Assembly (NCBI GenBank): GCA_030550395.1
Contig: JAUQPL010000004.1
Coordinates: forward strand, 42,501 to 106,500
Reading direction: 5' to 3'
Length of the DNA: 64,000 bases
Source of the DNA: Bacteroidota bacterium
GTDB lineage: Bacteria > Bacteroidota > Ignavibacteria > Kapaibacteriales > HRBIN21
Positions 8,231 to 18,011 of the stretch are shown here, one piece after another. Every line of letters begins with the position of its first letter. The stretch's first letter is position 1. Made by a program: the position numbers and the translations under genes. The notes under the pieces are model-generated. The model made no database searches. It was not told where the DNA came from and worked only from the letters and a program-made list of their open reading frames with translations.

Positions 8231-9334
8231 CTCGGAGGCTGGCAGCGGCAGACGGAAGAGAACGCGTGTCCCGCCGCCGGGGGCTTGTTCAATGTGGAAG
8301 CTGCCACCGTAGAGTTCCACCAAGCGTTTCGCCAAGGTCAGCCCTAAGCCGATCCCTTGTTGTTCGTACAGGAGCCGTCCAGGTTGGTGGTATGCCCGGA
8401 TTCGGTTGGGGAGATCGGGGGGAATGCCAGGGCCGTGGTCTCGGATTTCCGCCAGGAATTCGTTCTCGGTGGACCAAGTGTGGATGAAGATAGGGGAGCC
8501 AGGGGGAGAGAACTTCAAAGCGTTGTCCAGGAGTTCCTCGGCGATTTTGGCGAAGTGTTCCGTTGGCATTGCCAGGCGAAGGTTCAGTGCCATCAGGGAA
8601 AAGCGGAGGTCGGTTGCTCGTTCATATTCCTCTGCCTTCATGAGGGCGATATCCTGCAGCACGATGGAGGGTTCTTCGACGGTGAACTGACGGAGCTGCT
8701 CCACTAATTCGGGGGCATTGGCTAAAAAGTCCGTTCGGGCGTAAAGAAGGAAATTCTCCGTCAGTCGGAGGAGGCGACGAGCGGAAAGCTGGATATCTTC
8801 ACTCAATTCGCGCAACTCGTCTGCAGTAAGCTTGTCGGCGAAGACTTGGAGGTGGGTGGCGGCCCCTAAAATTCCGTTGAGGGCGGTCCGGAACTCATGG
8901 GGCAGGGCGTAACTGAGGCTTCGTTCCAGTTCGGAGAGGCGTTCCTTGTATTCGGCTTGGAGTAGCGTAGAGCGCTCTAAGTGGCGGTTGATGACCTCCA
9001 GCAGAGCTTGTCCTGTGATAGGCTTCGTTAGGTAATCATCGGCTCCGATTTGAAGTCCGATCCGGGCGTCCATTTGGCTAGCGCGGGCAGTCAGGATGAT
9101 AAACGGGACAGAGCTGAGCTCTTCTGTGTGGCGCACTGCTTGGAGGACTCCGATACCATCTATTTCAGGCAGTGCCAAGTCACAGAGAATAAGGTCTGGT
9201 CTCTCCTGCACGGCCAACTCTATACCCTGACGCCCTGTTGTAGCGACAAGGACGGTGTGCCCCTCTAATTGCAAGATGCGAGCAATGCCGTGGGCAAGGT
9301 ATTCGGCGTCCTCAATGACCAGGATCTTCGCCAT
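8204..9334 (-). CDS. Response regulator-histidine kinase hybrid (REC-HisKA-HATPase)
   Basis: A 376-residue soluble protein starting with an intact receiver domain (acid pair E8/D9, phospho-acceptor D52, T82, K104). A short coiled linker leads to a HisKA domain with H146 in the motif PHEFRTALNG, and then an HATPase with N271, the GPGIPP G1 box near 301 and GIGLGL near 327. No DNA-binding output is present, so it should receive a phosphoryl group at D52 and control its own kinase. The ATG at 9332-9334 matches the receiver start; it lies 23 bases inside the upstream kinase gene, so the two are probably coupled. The last eight codons (WTREDSNL) and the stop are the exact complement of the tRNA-Arg 3' half. 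Confidence 0.88.
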   Translation of the reverse strand: MAKILVIEDAEYLAHGIARILQLEGHTVLVATTGRQGIELAVQERPDLILCDLALPEIDGIGVLQAVRHTEELSSVPFIILTARASQMDARIGLQIGADDYLTKPITGQALLEVINRHLERSTLLQAEYKERLSELERSLSYALPHEFRTALNGILGAATHLQVFADKLTADELRELSEDIQLSARRLLRLTENFLLYARTDFLANAPELVEQLRQFTVEEPSIVLQDIALMKAEEYERATDLRFSLMALNLRLAMPTEHFAKIAEELLDNALKFSPPGSPIFIHTWSTENEFLAEIRDHGPGIPPDLPNRIRAYHQPGRLLYEQQGIGLGLTLAKRLVELYGGSFHIEQAPGGGTRVLFRLPLPASEWTREDSNL

Positions 9335-12300
9335 AGGGGAGTGGAGCATTGGTTTGACCGTATTCTGCCAGCGGGAAGAGAAGCGTGACAGTGGTTCCGA
9401 CACCAACTTGGCTTCGAAGCTGGACGCTGCCCCGGTGGGCTTCCACGAACTCTTTGACCATTGCCAGCCCCAAACCGACCCCAGGGATGCCTTGAGTGTT
9501 GGAGCCTCGGAAGAAGGGTTGGAAAACGTGGGAGAGGTCTTCTTCTGGAATGCCGATGCCAGAGTCTTCCACCTCTAACACGGCTGTCCCCAACTCTTCC
9601 CGTAACCGCACAGTAATGGACTGGTGTTCTCGGGAGTACTTGGAAGCGTTGGTGAGCACATTGAGCAGGACGAAGCGGAGAACACGGGCATCGCCGTAGA
9701 TGACCACAGGGTTCTGAGGAAGCTCAAGCTGAAGTGCCTGCGATTTGCTCCGAAGCAAAGGCTGAACGCGTTCGGCTGCTTCCTGGCACAGACTTTGCAA
9801 GGAGACAGGGGCAAGCCGTAAGGAGCGACGGAGCCCTTCCAAAGAGCTGTGGGCGAGGAAGTCCGTTACAAGGGTGTTTAGGTCCTGAACACGCGAGGAG
9901 ATGTTTGCCAGTTCTTGAAGGCGCTCGCCTGGAGAAAGCCGGTCGAAGTACTTCTGCAAAAGCTCTACCGAAAGCTGGATGCCGGCCAAGGGGGTTCGGA
10001 ACTCATGGGCAATTGTGCTGAGCATGCGGGAGCGCATGACCGCTAGCTCCTGCTCCCGTTCCAGGGCTTCTTGGAGCTGACGTCGGAGGAAGAGTTGGGT
10101 TGTGATTTCAGGGGCGAAGATCCGGACTCGGTTGTATCCCGGCAGCCAGAAGATGTGTTGTAACCATGCCTGGTCCCCGAGCACAAGTTCTCGAACCTGC
10201 GTCTGGACACCCGATTGGACAAGCTCGGGCAGTATATCCAGCACTGGTGCTACCCATGGGTGATGGGGGGAAAATTCCGCAATAGGCAAGGAGTTGCGCG
10301 CAGCTGGATTGGCATAAGCTAACCGTCCCTCGGCAGTCAGCTCCACAATCGGGATAGGCGAGTGCTCCGGGAATGCCGCCAGGTAGCGAAGTTGCTCTTC
10401 TGCACGTTTGCGCTCTGTAACATCAAGGCCAACTTCAATGACTCGCCATCCGCTCCGTTCTCGGACTTTCGTTGCGTGGAGTTCCAGCCAATAGGGTTGA
10501 CCATCTTTTCGCAGACAGCGGTATTCCAGATGGAGCATTTGCCGCGTGGGGTCTTTTATCCATTCCTGCCAGCGCTGCGTGACCCAGTCCCGGTCTTCCG
10601 GGTGGACTGTATTTGCTCCCGAGATGAGACGCAGGTCTTCGAAGGTGTAGCCCGTAATGGCGGTAAAGGCAGGGTTGACGTAGAGGTCGTGTTGGGATCC
10701 TTGCTCAGTGAACAGGACTTCCAGAATTCCGACGGGGAGGGCATCCAACAGGAGGCGGTATCGTGCCTCGCTTTCGTCAAGCGAGAGTTCCAAGAGTTTC
10801 CGTTGAGAGATATCTACACCAGTGCCCACAACTTCGGTGATCGTACCATCCTCTGTAGGGACGGGCTCTAAGGTATAGAGGAGCCAGCGGTCGCCTTGGG
10901 GGAGTTCATAGCTTACCCGTTCGCCTGCAAAAGCGCGCTCTAACGCATCAGGAGAAATGCGGAGCTCTTCGGGGAGCTCCTCTAGGGGATGGTCGGAGAG
11001 GGCAGAGGTTGTCATCGTACCGGCTAATTTCCCTTCCCGAAGCGCGTACCGAACACGGCCATCGGGGCCGCGTTGGAGGCGGAAGACGATGGCATGGAGA
11101 TTCTGAACCGTGCGTCGGAAATCTTCCTGGAGGGCTTGTCGGAGAGCTTCCTCTGTACGCTTCAATGGAGTGATGTCCACACACACTTGGACGATGCTCT
11201 CTACGCTCCCGTCGGGGTTCCGCTCGGCGTACAGGTACGTATCTAGCCAAACGACCTCACCTTGGCGATTGAAAATGCGGTAGTCTAAGCGCTGGACGCC
11301 GGGAAAGCCGGCAGATTCCCATTGGCGCCAGAAGTGGAAGATAGTTTGGCGGTCTTCAGGGTGGATCATCTCAATGAGTTCGCGATCAGAGAGCGCCTCA
11401 AACTCCTCCAGTGTATAACCGCTTTGGCGTTCAAATTCTCGGTTAGCAAAGAGGTACCGCCGTTCCCGTAGGCTGAAGCGCGTGATGGCGATAGGGGCAT
11501 GCTCGGCAAGCATCCGAAGGCGGTACTCGCTTTCCCGGAGCTTTTCCTGCAGGCGAAGGCGTTCAATAGCAATTCCTAAGGCTGCTCCAAGGGTAGTGAA
11601 GAAATCGCGGTCCTCTTCCCTTAACTCAAGGGGGACGGGGTGGAAAAGCTGGAAAGTACCTAACAGGGTCCCGGATTCGCCGAGGATGGGGTAGCTGACA
11701 AGCGCCCGTATTCCAACTTCTTGCAGGCGTTGTCGGTGGGGCTCGGAGAGGGGATAGAGATCCGCATTAGGGATAAAGAATGGCTCTCGGGTACGGGCAA
11801 CGTGGGCGGCGAGGAACCGCTCGTCTGTGATTGGAACCGGGGGGAACTGCTCGGGTGGGAAAGGACCGGTCAAGGCGACGGGAACTAAAAGTTCACCCTC
11901 CAACAGGCGAACATTTCCGCCAGCGAATCCTAACTCCCGCGCAGCTTGCGTCAGGAAGTATTGGCAAAGCTCCGCGATGGAATGGCTCTGAAGGGATGCC
12001 GTTGCAATAATCTGGAACGCCGCGCGTTCCCGATCCCGTTGGCGCTGTAATCGTTGCTGCTCGGTGATATCAATACCGATAACAAGTACGGCAGGACTTC
12101 CCTCATAAGTTGCCCTCGTTGCCACTACGAGGGACTCCAACCGAGAACCGTCACGGCGCAGCAAAACCGTGTGACGCGGGGGTACGGTAGAGACCTCGCC
12201 GCGGTAGAGGGCAGTGATACGCTCTATTGCACCCGGACGATCTTCTGCAGCGACGAGCTCTAGCGGAGACAGGCCATGGAGCTCTTCAGGGGATTGAGCA

Positions 12301-13691
12301 CCCAGGTACTGAGCAGCGCTCTGGTTAGCATACAGAACACGTCCTTCGCGATGGATAATCACGGGAACCGGTAGCCACTCCAGTAGTTCCCGGTATTGGG
12401 TTTCGGAACGCTGCAGGGATGCCCAGAGTCCGTTATTGAGGAGCCCTAATTGGATGAAGCGAGCAAAGAGGAGTACGGTGTCTGCTTCTTCTTCGGAGAA
12501 TGGAGGCTGCCCGAAACGAGCTATAGCGAGGATCGCTCGTTGTTGTTGGACTGTCATCGGAATCCCAATAAGGTGCTCGGAGGTCGGAGGGATGAAGTCC
12601 TCAGGGTAATACGTGCGGGGGTCTTGATGGGCATTGTTTACAACTTCGGGTTTCCCCTGCTGCAGGATGTGTCCAAGCAGGCTTCTCTGCAGAGGAATGG
12701 CCGAACGGACCAGAGATTCCAGGGAAGGTGTGGAGATGCTATACCATCGGGGTATAAGGTGCTCATTCTCCACTTCATAGAGGCAGGCTAAGTCCAAAGG
12801 GGTAAGCTCGGTGAGAGCATGAACAGCATCAGAGAGAAACTGCTCCGGTGGGCGAAGCTCCAGGAGGGAGTAGAGCAGATGGAGTAAGCGCTGCTGGAGT
12901 TCCAGTGCCCTCTGGTTGCGGCGCTGAAGGCTACGCAACTCCGTAACATCGCGGAAGGCAAGGACGGCTCCGAGGATACGGCCAGACCGGTCTCGGACAG
13001 GGGCTCCGCTGTCGTCAATAGCTATCTCTTCACCATCCCGACGGCGGAGAATCGTGTGGTTTGCCAAGCCTACGACTATGCCTTCCTGGAGGACGCGGCG
13101 AACAGGGTTCTCCGCAGGTTGCCCGGTCTCCTCATTGTAGATGGGGAAGACCTCTTCCAGCGGGCGGTGGAGGGCTTCGCTCAATGTCCAGCCGGTGAGT
13201 TTTTCGGCCATGGGGTTGAGGAACTGGATGTGTCCGGCCGTGTCTGTGACAATGATGGCATCTCCAATACTGGAGAGAATATCCCAGAGCCAATTGGACT
13301 CAGCGGTGGTAGAGGTGTGGAGGCGTTGGGTACGGTGGAAAAGTACAGGCAGCAGCGCGCGGAGCTGCCGAGCAGTAAGCGGTTCCACCAGGATTTCCAA
13401 AGGTGCAAGGCGGGAGAGCTCGTCGGTGTACCGCTCAGCAACCTCTGGGTGGCACAGCAGGATGAGTGCGGAGGTTGGGCAATGGGAGAGTTGTTGGGAG
13501 ATGCTCGGGAAATCTTCTGCTGCCAGACTCACGAGGGCGAGATCGTAGAGGTTTTTAGGGTAGCTAGGCAGCTCTTCCACAGGGATGGGGGTAACATGGG
13601 AAAACCCTGCTCTTTGGCAAAGCCGGCGCAAACGTTGAAGGCGGTCCGGTGATACAGCACTGACTAGGATTCGGATGGATTCGCCTGGCAT
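9312..13691 (-). CDS. Multi-PAS/GAF sensor histidine kinase
   Basis: A 1459-residue protein without membrane segments. In order I read a degenerate receiver-like domain (5-120) that lacks the acid pair, the acceptor Asp (S55) and the Lys (E103); PAS (133-255); GAF (265-425); PAS (427-548); GAF (555-715); PAS (720-845); a weak PAS (855-968); PAS (972-1095); a divergent PAS (1100-1205); HisKA with H1229 in AHEFRTPLAG; and HATPase with NVLTNASKYS, DSGIGIPEEDL and GVGLGLAMVKEF. The sensor array suggests several cytoplasmic signals such as redox, light or small ligands, but no cofactor-binding residue can be named. The following gene encodes a receiver-kinase and overlaps it, which implies a phosphorelay. 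Confidence 0.92.
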   Translation of the reverse strand: MPGESIRILVSAVSPDRLQRLRRLCQRAGFSHVTPIPVEELPSYPKNLYDLALVSLAAEDFPSISQQLSHCPTSALILLCHPEVAERYTDELSRLAPLEILVEPLTARQLRALLPVLFHRTQRLHTSTTAESNWLWDILSSIGDAIIVTDTAGHIQFLNPMAEKLTGWTLSEALHRPLEEVFPIYNEETGQPAENPVRRVLQEGIVVGLANHTILRRRDGEEIAIDDSGAPVRDRSGRILGAVLAFRDVTELRSLQRRNQRALELQQRLLHLLYSLLELRPPEQFLSDAVHALTELTPLDLACLYEVENEHLIPRWYSISTPSLESLVRSAIPLQRSLLGHILQQGKPEVVNNAHQDPRTYYPEDFIPPTSEHLIGIPMTVQQQRAILAIARFGQPPFSEEEADTVLLFARFIQLGLLNNGLWASLQRSETQYRELLEWLPVPVIIHREGRVLYANQSAAQYLGAQSPEELHGLSPLELVAAEDRPGAIERITALYRGEVSTVPPRHTVLLRRDGSRLESLVVATRATYEGSPAVLVIGIDITEQQRLQRQRDRERAAFQIIATASLQSHSIAELCQYFLTQAARELGFAGGNVRLLEGELLVPVALTGPFPPEQFPPVPITDERFLAAHVARTREPFFIPNADLYPLSEPHRQRLQEVGIRALVSYPILGESGTLLGTFQLFHPVPLELREEDRDFFTTLGAALGIAIERLRLQEKLRESEYRLRMLAEHAPIAITRFSLRERRYLFANREFERQSGYTLEEFEALSDRELIEMIHPEDRQTIFHFWRQWESAGFPGVQRLDYRIFNRQGEVVWLDTYLYAERNPDGSVESIVQVCVDITPLKRTEEALRQALQEDFRRTVQNLHAIVFRLQRGPDGRVRYALREGKLAGTMTTSALSDHPLEELPEELRISPDALERAFAGERVSYELPQGDRWLLYTLEPVPTEDGTITEVVGTGVDISQRKLLELSLDESEARYRLLLDALPVGILEVLFTEQGSQHDLYVNPAFTAITGYTFEDLRLISGANTVHPEDRDWVTQRWQEWIKDPTRQMLHLEYRCLRKDGQPYWLELHATKVRERSGWRVIEVGLDVTERKRAEEQLRYLAAFPEHSPIPIVELTAEGRLAYANPAARNSLPIAEFSPHHPWVAPVLDILPELVQSGVQTQVRELVLGDQAWLQHIFWLPGYNRVRIFAPEITTQLFLRRQLQEALEREQELAVMRSRMLSTIAHEFRTPLAGIQLSVELLQKYFDRLSPGERLQELANISSRVQDLNTLVTDFLAHSSLEGLRRSLRLAPVSLQSLCQEAAERVQPLLRSKSQALQLELPQNPVVIYGDARVLRFVLLNVLTNASKYSREHQSITVRLREELGTAVLEVEDSGIGIPEEDLSHVFQPFFRGSNTQGIPGVGLGLAMVKEFVEAHRGSVQLRSQVGVGTTVTLLFPLAEYGQTNAPLPYGEDPGH

Positions 13692-13750
13692 CGGACATTA
13701 GATCTTCGGTGCAACGAGTATATCGGCTATATGGAGGGAAGCCTTAGGTA

Positions 13751-14398
13751 TCAAGGTGCCAAGCGTTCTCTGTACCATTGTCCATCCTGGAGACGGTAGC
13801 GGATGCGGTCGTGCAGCCGATGGGGGCGTCCCTGCCAAAATTCGACCATGTGTGGAATCAAACGGTAGCCTCCCCAGAAAGGTGGGCAAGGGATGTCCCC
13901 GTGGGAGTAAAGCTGTGCTATTTCCTGGAAGCGCCTCTCCAGGAATTGGCGATTCGGGATGACGCGACTTTGGGGGGAAATCCAGGCACCAAGCTGTGCT
14001 TGGCGAGGGCGTGTTTGGAAATAAGCGGCAGACTCCTCTGCCGAGAGGCGCTCCACACGCCCCTCAATCCGTACTTGGCGTTCCAATTCAGCCCAGAAGA
14101 AGAGGAGCGCTGCCCGGGGATTTGTGTCTAGCTCGTAAGCTTTACGGCTTTCGTAGTTTGTGAAGAACACCAGAGCTCCATCCTCAATGCCTTTCAGCAG
14201 CATCATGCGGACAGAAGGTATGCCGTCGGTTGTGGCTGTTGCTAACGCCATAGCATTGGGTTCGGGGACCTGAGCAGCGATTGCTTCTTCGAGCCACCGC
14301 TGGAGCTGCTGCAAGGGATCGGGGGGGAGATGGGCCTCTTCCAAAGGCTGGCCGCGGTAGTCACGGCGTAGTTGAGCCAGTTGCTCGCGGAGACTCAT
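13751..14398 (-). CDS. pdxH: Pyridoxamine/pyridoxine 5'-phosphate oxidase
   Basis: A 215-residue FMN enzyme that oxidises PNP or PMP to pyridoxal 5'-phosphate. FMN-binding text is clear (SVRMMLLKGIEDG, FFTNYESRKAYEL, RQVRIEGRVERLS) and the C-terminal dimer/substrate part carries HMVEFWQGRPHRLHDRIRY. Length is normal. The start shares four bases (ATGA) with the end of def, so it is the last gene of the yfhO-HAD-def-pdxH series. The product cofactor would be used by, among others, the YggS-type protein in this window. Confidence 0.95.
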   Translation of the reverse strand: MSLREQLAQLRRDYRGQPLEEAHLPPDPLQQLQRWLEEAIAAQVPEPNAMALATATTDGIPSVRMMLLKGIEDGALVFFTNYESRKAYELDTNPRAALLFFWAELERQVRIEGRVERLSAEESAAYFQTRPRQAQLGAWISPQSRVIPNRQFLERRFQEIAQLYSHGDIPCPPFWGGYRLIPHMVEFWQGRPHRLHDRIRYRLQDGQWYRERLAP

Positions 14399-14961
14399 AT
14401 AACCTTTGGGGCTTGTGCTACAGTATCGGTTCCGAAAACGACGGGATAGGGGGGAACAACTTCTCCCCGTGCAATCCGCTCCAACTTCCGTCGGAGGAAG
14501 AGACGGCGGACAGCAGGGAGACGGTCTACAAAGTAGATGCCCTGTAAGTGGTCTATCTCGTGCTGCAAAACTCGGGCAAGGAGTCCGTCTGCTTCCAGTT
14601 GGCGTTCCCGTCCGCGCAGATCAGTGTAGCGGACCTGCACGGCAGCAGGGCGGACGACCACGTCCCGGAGTTCGGGCAGGCTCAGGCAACCCTCTTCCAT
14701 TTCGGCAGTTTCTTCAGAAACCGCCACGAGAGTGGGGTTCAACAGTATCAGGGGTTGCTTCATCTCTTCTTCTCCGATATCCACGACGATGAGCTGGAGC
14801 GAGACCCCCACCTGATTGGCTGCCAGTCCAATTCCGCGGGCGGCATACATAGTCTCAAGCATGTCGCGTGCCAGCTTCCGCAGCTCGGGCGTAATCTCCG
14901 TGACGGGTTTGGTCTTTTGTCGCAGAACTGGATGGTCATAAAGGTAAATGGGCAAAATCAT
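14395..14961 (-). CDS. def: Peptide deformylase
   Basis: A 188-residue metalloenzyme that removes the N-formyl group from nascent proteins. The three family motifs are present: GIGLAANQVG, EGCLSLPE (metal-ligand Cys) and LQHEIDHLQG with the HExxH metal and catalytic residues. Length fits type I enzymes. It overlaps the HAD gene upstream and pdxH downstream by four bases each, which indicates translational coupling. No fmt gene is visible nearby, unlike many genomes where def and fmt are paired. Confidence 0.96.
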   Translation of the reverse strand: MILPIYLYDHPVLRQKTKPVTEITPELRKLARDMLETMYAARGIGLAANQVGVSLQLIVVDIGEEEMKQPLILLNPTLVAVSEETAEMEEGCLSLPELRDVVVRPAAVQVRYTDLRGRERQLEADGLLARVLQHEIDHLQGIYFVDRLPAVRRLFLRRKLERIARGEVVPPYPVVFGTDTVAQAPKVI

Positions 14962-15665
14962 GGACGAGCACTGTTGGGCTGTTGAACAGCGTTGTGCTGT
15001 TGGATGATGTCCAGCAGCTCTTTGATATCGTCTAAGACGTAATCGGCATTGACCTCTTGAGTGCCGAAGGTATCACCGTAGCGGGCGAACGCGGTCAGCA
15101 TACCAACGCTTTTTGCCCCAACGATGTCCCGTTCCACCCAGTCGCCGACCATAATGGTCTCATGGGGATGAACCTGGAGACGCTCCAGCGCCAGCAAGAA
15201 AGGGCGTGGACTGGGTTTTCGTTGGCCGGTGTCGTCATATGTGACGACGACGTCAAAGATGTGGTGATAGCCGATATAGCACAGGCGGAGCCATGCCTCA
15301 CGGGCGGGGGCATCGGAGACAACGCCTAATTTGATGCGCTGCTTGACTAACTCCATCAGGGTTGCGGTCACATGGGGATATGGTTTCAATGCTGCTTCTC
15401 GGGCTCGGCGGTAGGCAATGATACCGGCAGAGAGGATGCGGTAGTCCACATACCCCAGAGTTTCCATGAGGAGCTGGTCGAAGACCTGCTGGTATTCAAT
15501 GCCCATCTCGCGATAGATGCGGTCAATGTGAGCTCGAACGATCTGTGGGCTTAACTGAAGTCCAGCGTCAATCATAGCCGTAACGGCGGCATCAATCGCC
15601 TGCCGTTTCATGGCCATAAAATCCACCAGCGTATTGTCCAAGTCGAAGATCACGGCACGGATCAT
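14958..15665 (-). CDS. HAD superfamily phosphatase
   Basis: A 235-residue haloacid dehalogenase-like hydrolase. Motif I is FDLDNTLVDF with both catalytic Asp residues, motif II is VVSDAPAREA, motif III is the Lys in QRKPSPRPF, and motif IV is MVGDWVERDIVGAK. A helical cap domain of ~75 residues lies between motifs I and II. The pattern resembles the YjjG/TIGR02253-type nucleotide or sugar phosphate phosphatases, but the substrate cannot be told. It overlaps the YfhO gene and def by four bases on either side. Confidence 0.85.
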   Translation of the reverse strand: MIRAVIFDLDNTLVDFMAMKRQAIDAAVTAMIDAGLQLSPQIVRAHIDRIYREMGIEYQQVFDQLLMETLGYVDYRILSAGIIAYRRAREAALKPYPHVTATLMELVKQRIKLGVVSDAPAREAWLRLCYIGYHHIFDVVVTYDDTGQRKPSPRPFLLALERLQVHPHETIMVGDWVERDIVGAKSVGMLTAFARYGDTFGTQEVNADYVLDDIKELLDIIQQHNAVQQPNSARP

Positions 15666-17974
15666 GGCATTGTCCGGCGTCGGTGTAACAGTACAAGTGC
15701 AAGCAGTCCACCCAAAGTGCTGAGACTGCTGATCCAGGCTCCGATGCGGAAGGGCTCAGAATCGTAGCGTAATTCTACGATGTGTGTGCCAGCCGGGATT
15801 GCAACAGCGCGAAGGCTGTGGTATGCTCGCAGTATTGGGGTTTCTTTGCCGTCCAGAAACGCTTTCCATGCAGGGTACCAGATCTCGCTCAGGCATAGAA
15901 GTCCTGGTTTTGCGGTCTGGACCTTCCACCGCTGGGAGTTATGCTCGTAAAGCAGGCATTCAACCGAGTGAGGGATCGTATCGGGCACAAGTTGAAGTAA
16001 GGGCTGCGGGGGTGCTTGCTCCAGCAGGGCTTCGATTCGGGGGTTGATTTCTCCACGGCGGAGTACGGCTTCAGTGCTATCACTGGGAACGACACGGGCT
16101 CGGTAGACCATCCAGGCTCGGGGTAGTGCTGTCGGACGTTCTTGGAAGTAGAGACGTCCGCTTGCAGTGTCAAAAGCGATGCGGTAGCGGATGTTGAGGA
16201 TGTCAAAGGTTGCCTCTGCTGTCGGCATAGGAGGATTCCGGCGTTGTAGCCGGAGCTGATTATATCCTTCGTAGAGCATGATGCTGTCCAGCAGTCCTTG
16301 GTTCCGTAGCATTGCCATGCCGAAATCCGCCCGCATAGAGACTCGGAATAACTCCGCAGGGGGATTGGGCTGGAGCATTCGCTTCAAATGTGGGTCTAAG
16401 TTATAGAAGCGCTCAGGAGGCGCCGATGACTGCACGAATGGGGCATGGGTTCGGGTGAGGTCTACAGTGAGGATGACCGTGAGCACTCCGCCGGCCAGGA
16501 GGGGGGAAACCCAGCCCCGCCAGAGGGCGAGGGTGGTGAGAAAAGACAACACGGTGAGCCAGAGAGCAACTGTTCCCTCGCTCTGGAGCTGAGGAAGGAA
16601 TGTCTTCGGAGCCTGGAACGCTGTCGGTAAAATACCCGTGCTGACCAAGAGAGCGATGCCAGCAATGAAAGCGGCAGCCCAGCCAAGGTGGAGTAGGAGT
16701 GGGCGATGACGTGCGGAATGCCAGAGAGCGTCAAATCCCCAGGCAGCAAAGAGGCAGAGGGCGAGAACACTGATGAAGAGGATGCGCGGGGGCACACGGA
16801 ACAGAGAAAATCCCGGGAGCTGGTACAGGAGAGGAAAAAGGAAGCCATACTTTCCAAAGGCGAACAAGAGGGAGAATGCAAGAGCGCCGATCCAGAAAAG
16901 CCCAAGGGGAGTACGCCACCGTTGGAGTATCCCAACGAGGGCAAGCAGCAGAATTGGAATGCCTACGTAGAAGGCGGTTTCCCAATAGTGGTAGTACGCT
17001 ACTCCGGGCAGGTAGAGTGGCACATGGCGCTGTCCAGGGGGTTCGGTGCTCCCGAACAGCTTGGGGGTGATGAGGGTGAGGATTTGCTGGGGTAAAAGGG
17101 AGACCTCCGCCGCCCATTCCAATCCCTGCCCAGCAGAGCGCTCGGAAAGGGAGGCCAGCTCTTGGGTTGGAAGGTACTGTACGGCGACCATCCCTGCTGC
17201 TAACACCAGGGGGAGAGCAAGGCGAGCAATGTCGAGAAGAGGCAACCGCTTGTATTGGAGACCACGGGAACCGACGAGCCAGAGCCCAAAGCTGATAAGC
17301 AGCAAATAAGTATAGAGGATCGTTTGAGGATGTCCAGCATGGAGACTCATCCCCAGTAATAGTCCGGCTCCTACCGCCCGTTGCCAGCGAGCCTCTTCTA
17401 TGGCGCCTTTCAGGAGCCAAAGAATCCATGGCAACCATGCTAAGTGGTAGACAATCATCGGGTGGATGGCGTGGTGTGTCAGAATTCCCGAGAAGCCGTA
17501 CCCAATGCCAACAAGCAGAGACGCCAGCGGGCTGGCACCAAAGGAGCGGCTGAGTTGGTACATGCCCCATTGAGCAAGGATGAAATGAGCAATGACCAAT
17601 GTCTGGACAACCCAGAACGGCACAGTGCCCAGCAGCAAGTAAGTCAGCCCGAGGAGGCTGTGGGGGAGATAGAAGAAGCCTACCTGTGGATCAGCCAGAA
17701 AGGGCATCCCGCAGAAGGTATAGGGATTCCAGAAAGGGAGCGTGCCATGAGCCCAGTGCCGTGCAGCAAAGACTTGGTTGGGATAAAACTGCTCGATGAA
17801 ATCTTCCCAGAAGAAGCGGGAGCCTGTGAGGTTTGCCCAGAAGAAGGCTGCCGTGGTGAGGATAAAGAGAATACCGGGGACCCAGGGAGGCAATATCGGA
17901 GATGGTCTCGGGGAAGTAGAGCGCCCGCGCTGCATGTGAAGGCGGGCAGGAGCATTTCGGTCACGCGTTGCCAT
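15662..17974 (-). CDS. YfhO-like polytopic membrane protein (putative glycosyltransferase)
   Basis: A 770-residue protein with a basic cytoplasmic N-terminus, about 12-13 membrane segments to about residue 510, a soluble C-terminal domain of ~220 residues, and a final membrane segment. Early text such as WEDFIEQFYPNQVF and FWNPYTFCGMPFLADPQVG is characteristic of YfhO-like proteins, which resemble GT-C glycosyltransferases and in Firmicutes take part in glycosylation of teichoic acids. Here the acceptor is unknown; a glycolipid or surface polymer is a reasonable guess. A second Met 13 codons downstream is an alternative start. It overlaps the HAD gene by four bases. Confidence 0.8.
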   Translation of the reverse strand: MATRDRNAPARLHMQRGRSTSPRPSPILPPWVPGILFILTTAAFFWANLTGSRFFWEDFIEQFYPNQVFAARHWAHGTLPFWNPYTFCGMPFLADPQVGFFYLPHSLLGLTYLLLGTVPFWVVQTLVIAHFILAQWGMYQLSRSFGASPLASLLVGIGYGFSGILTHHAIHPMIVYHLAWLPWILWLLKGAIEEARWQRAVGAGLLLGMSLHAGHPQTILYTYLLLISFGLWLVGSRGLQYKRLPLLDIARLALPLVLAAGMVAVQYLPTQELASLSERSAGQGLEWAAEVSLLPQQILTLITPKLFGSTEPPGQRHVPLYLPGVAYYHYWETAFYVGIPILLLALVGILQRWRTPLGLFWIGALAFSLLFAFGKYGFLFPLLYQLPGFSLFRVPPRILFISVLALCLFAAWGFDALWHSARHRPLLLHLGWAAAFIAGIALLVSTGILPTAFQAPKTFLPQLQSEGTVALWLTVLSFLTTLALWRGWVSPLLAGGVLTVILTVDLTRTHAPFVQSSAPPERFYNLDPHLKRMLQPNPPAELFRVSMRADFGMAMLRNQGLLDSIMLYEGYNQLRLQRRNPPMPTAEATFDILNIRYRIAFDTASGRLYFQERPTALPRAWMVYRARVVPSDSTEAVLRRGEINPRIEALLEQAPPQPLLQLVPDTIPHSVECLLYEHNSQRWKVQTAKPGLLCLSEIWYPAWKAFLDGKETPILRAYHSLRAVAIPAGTHIVELRYDSEPFRIGAWISSLSTLGGLLALVLLHRRRTMP

Positions 17975-18011
17975 CTCTTCCAGGGCATTGCTCTACACGA
18001 TAGTTCACCGC

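Noticed and set aside
8062-8307. Minus-strand frame containing the text TRTSDTRFRKPVFYPAELR
   Set aside because: This is the complement of tRNA-Arg read as protein, a well-known false gene.
17046-17974. Several plus-strand frames across the YfhO gene
   Set aside because: They are antisense to a clear polytopic membrane protein and lack starts with ribosome sites or family features.
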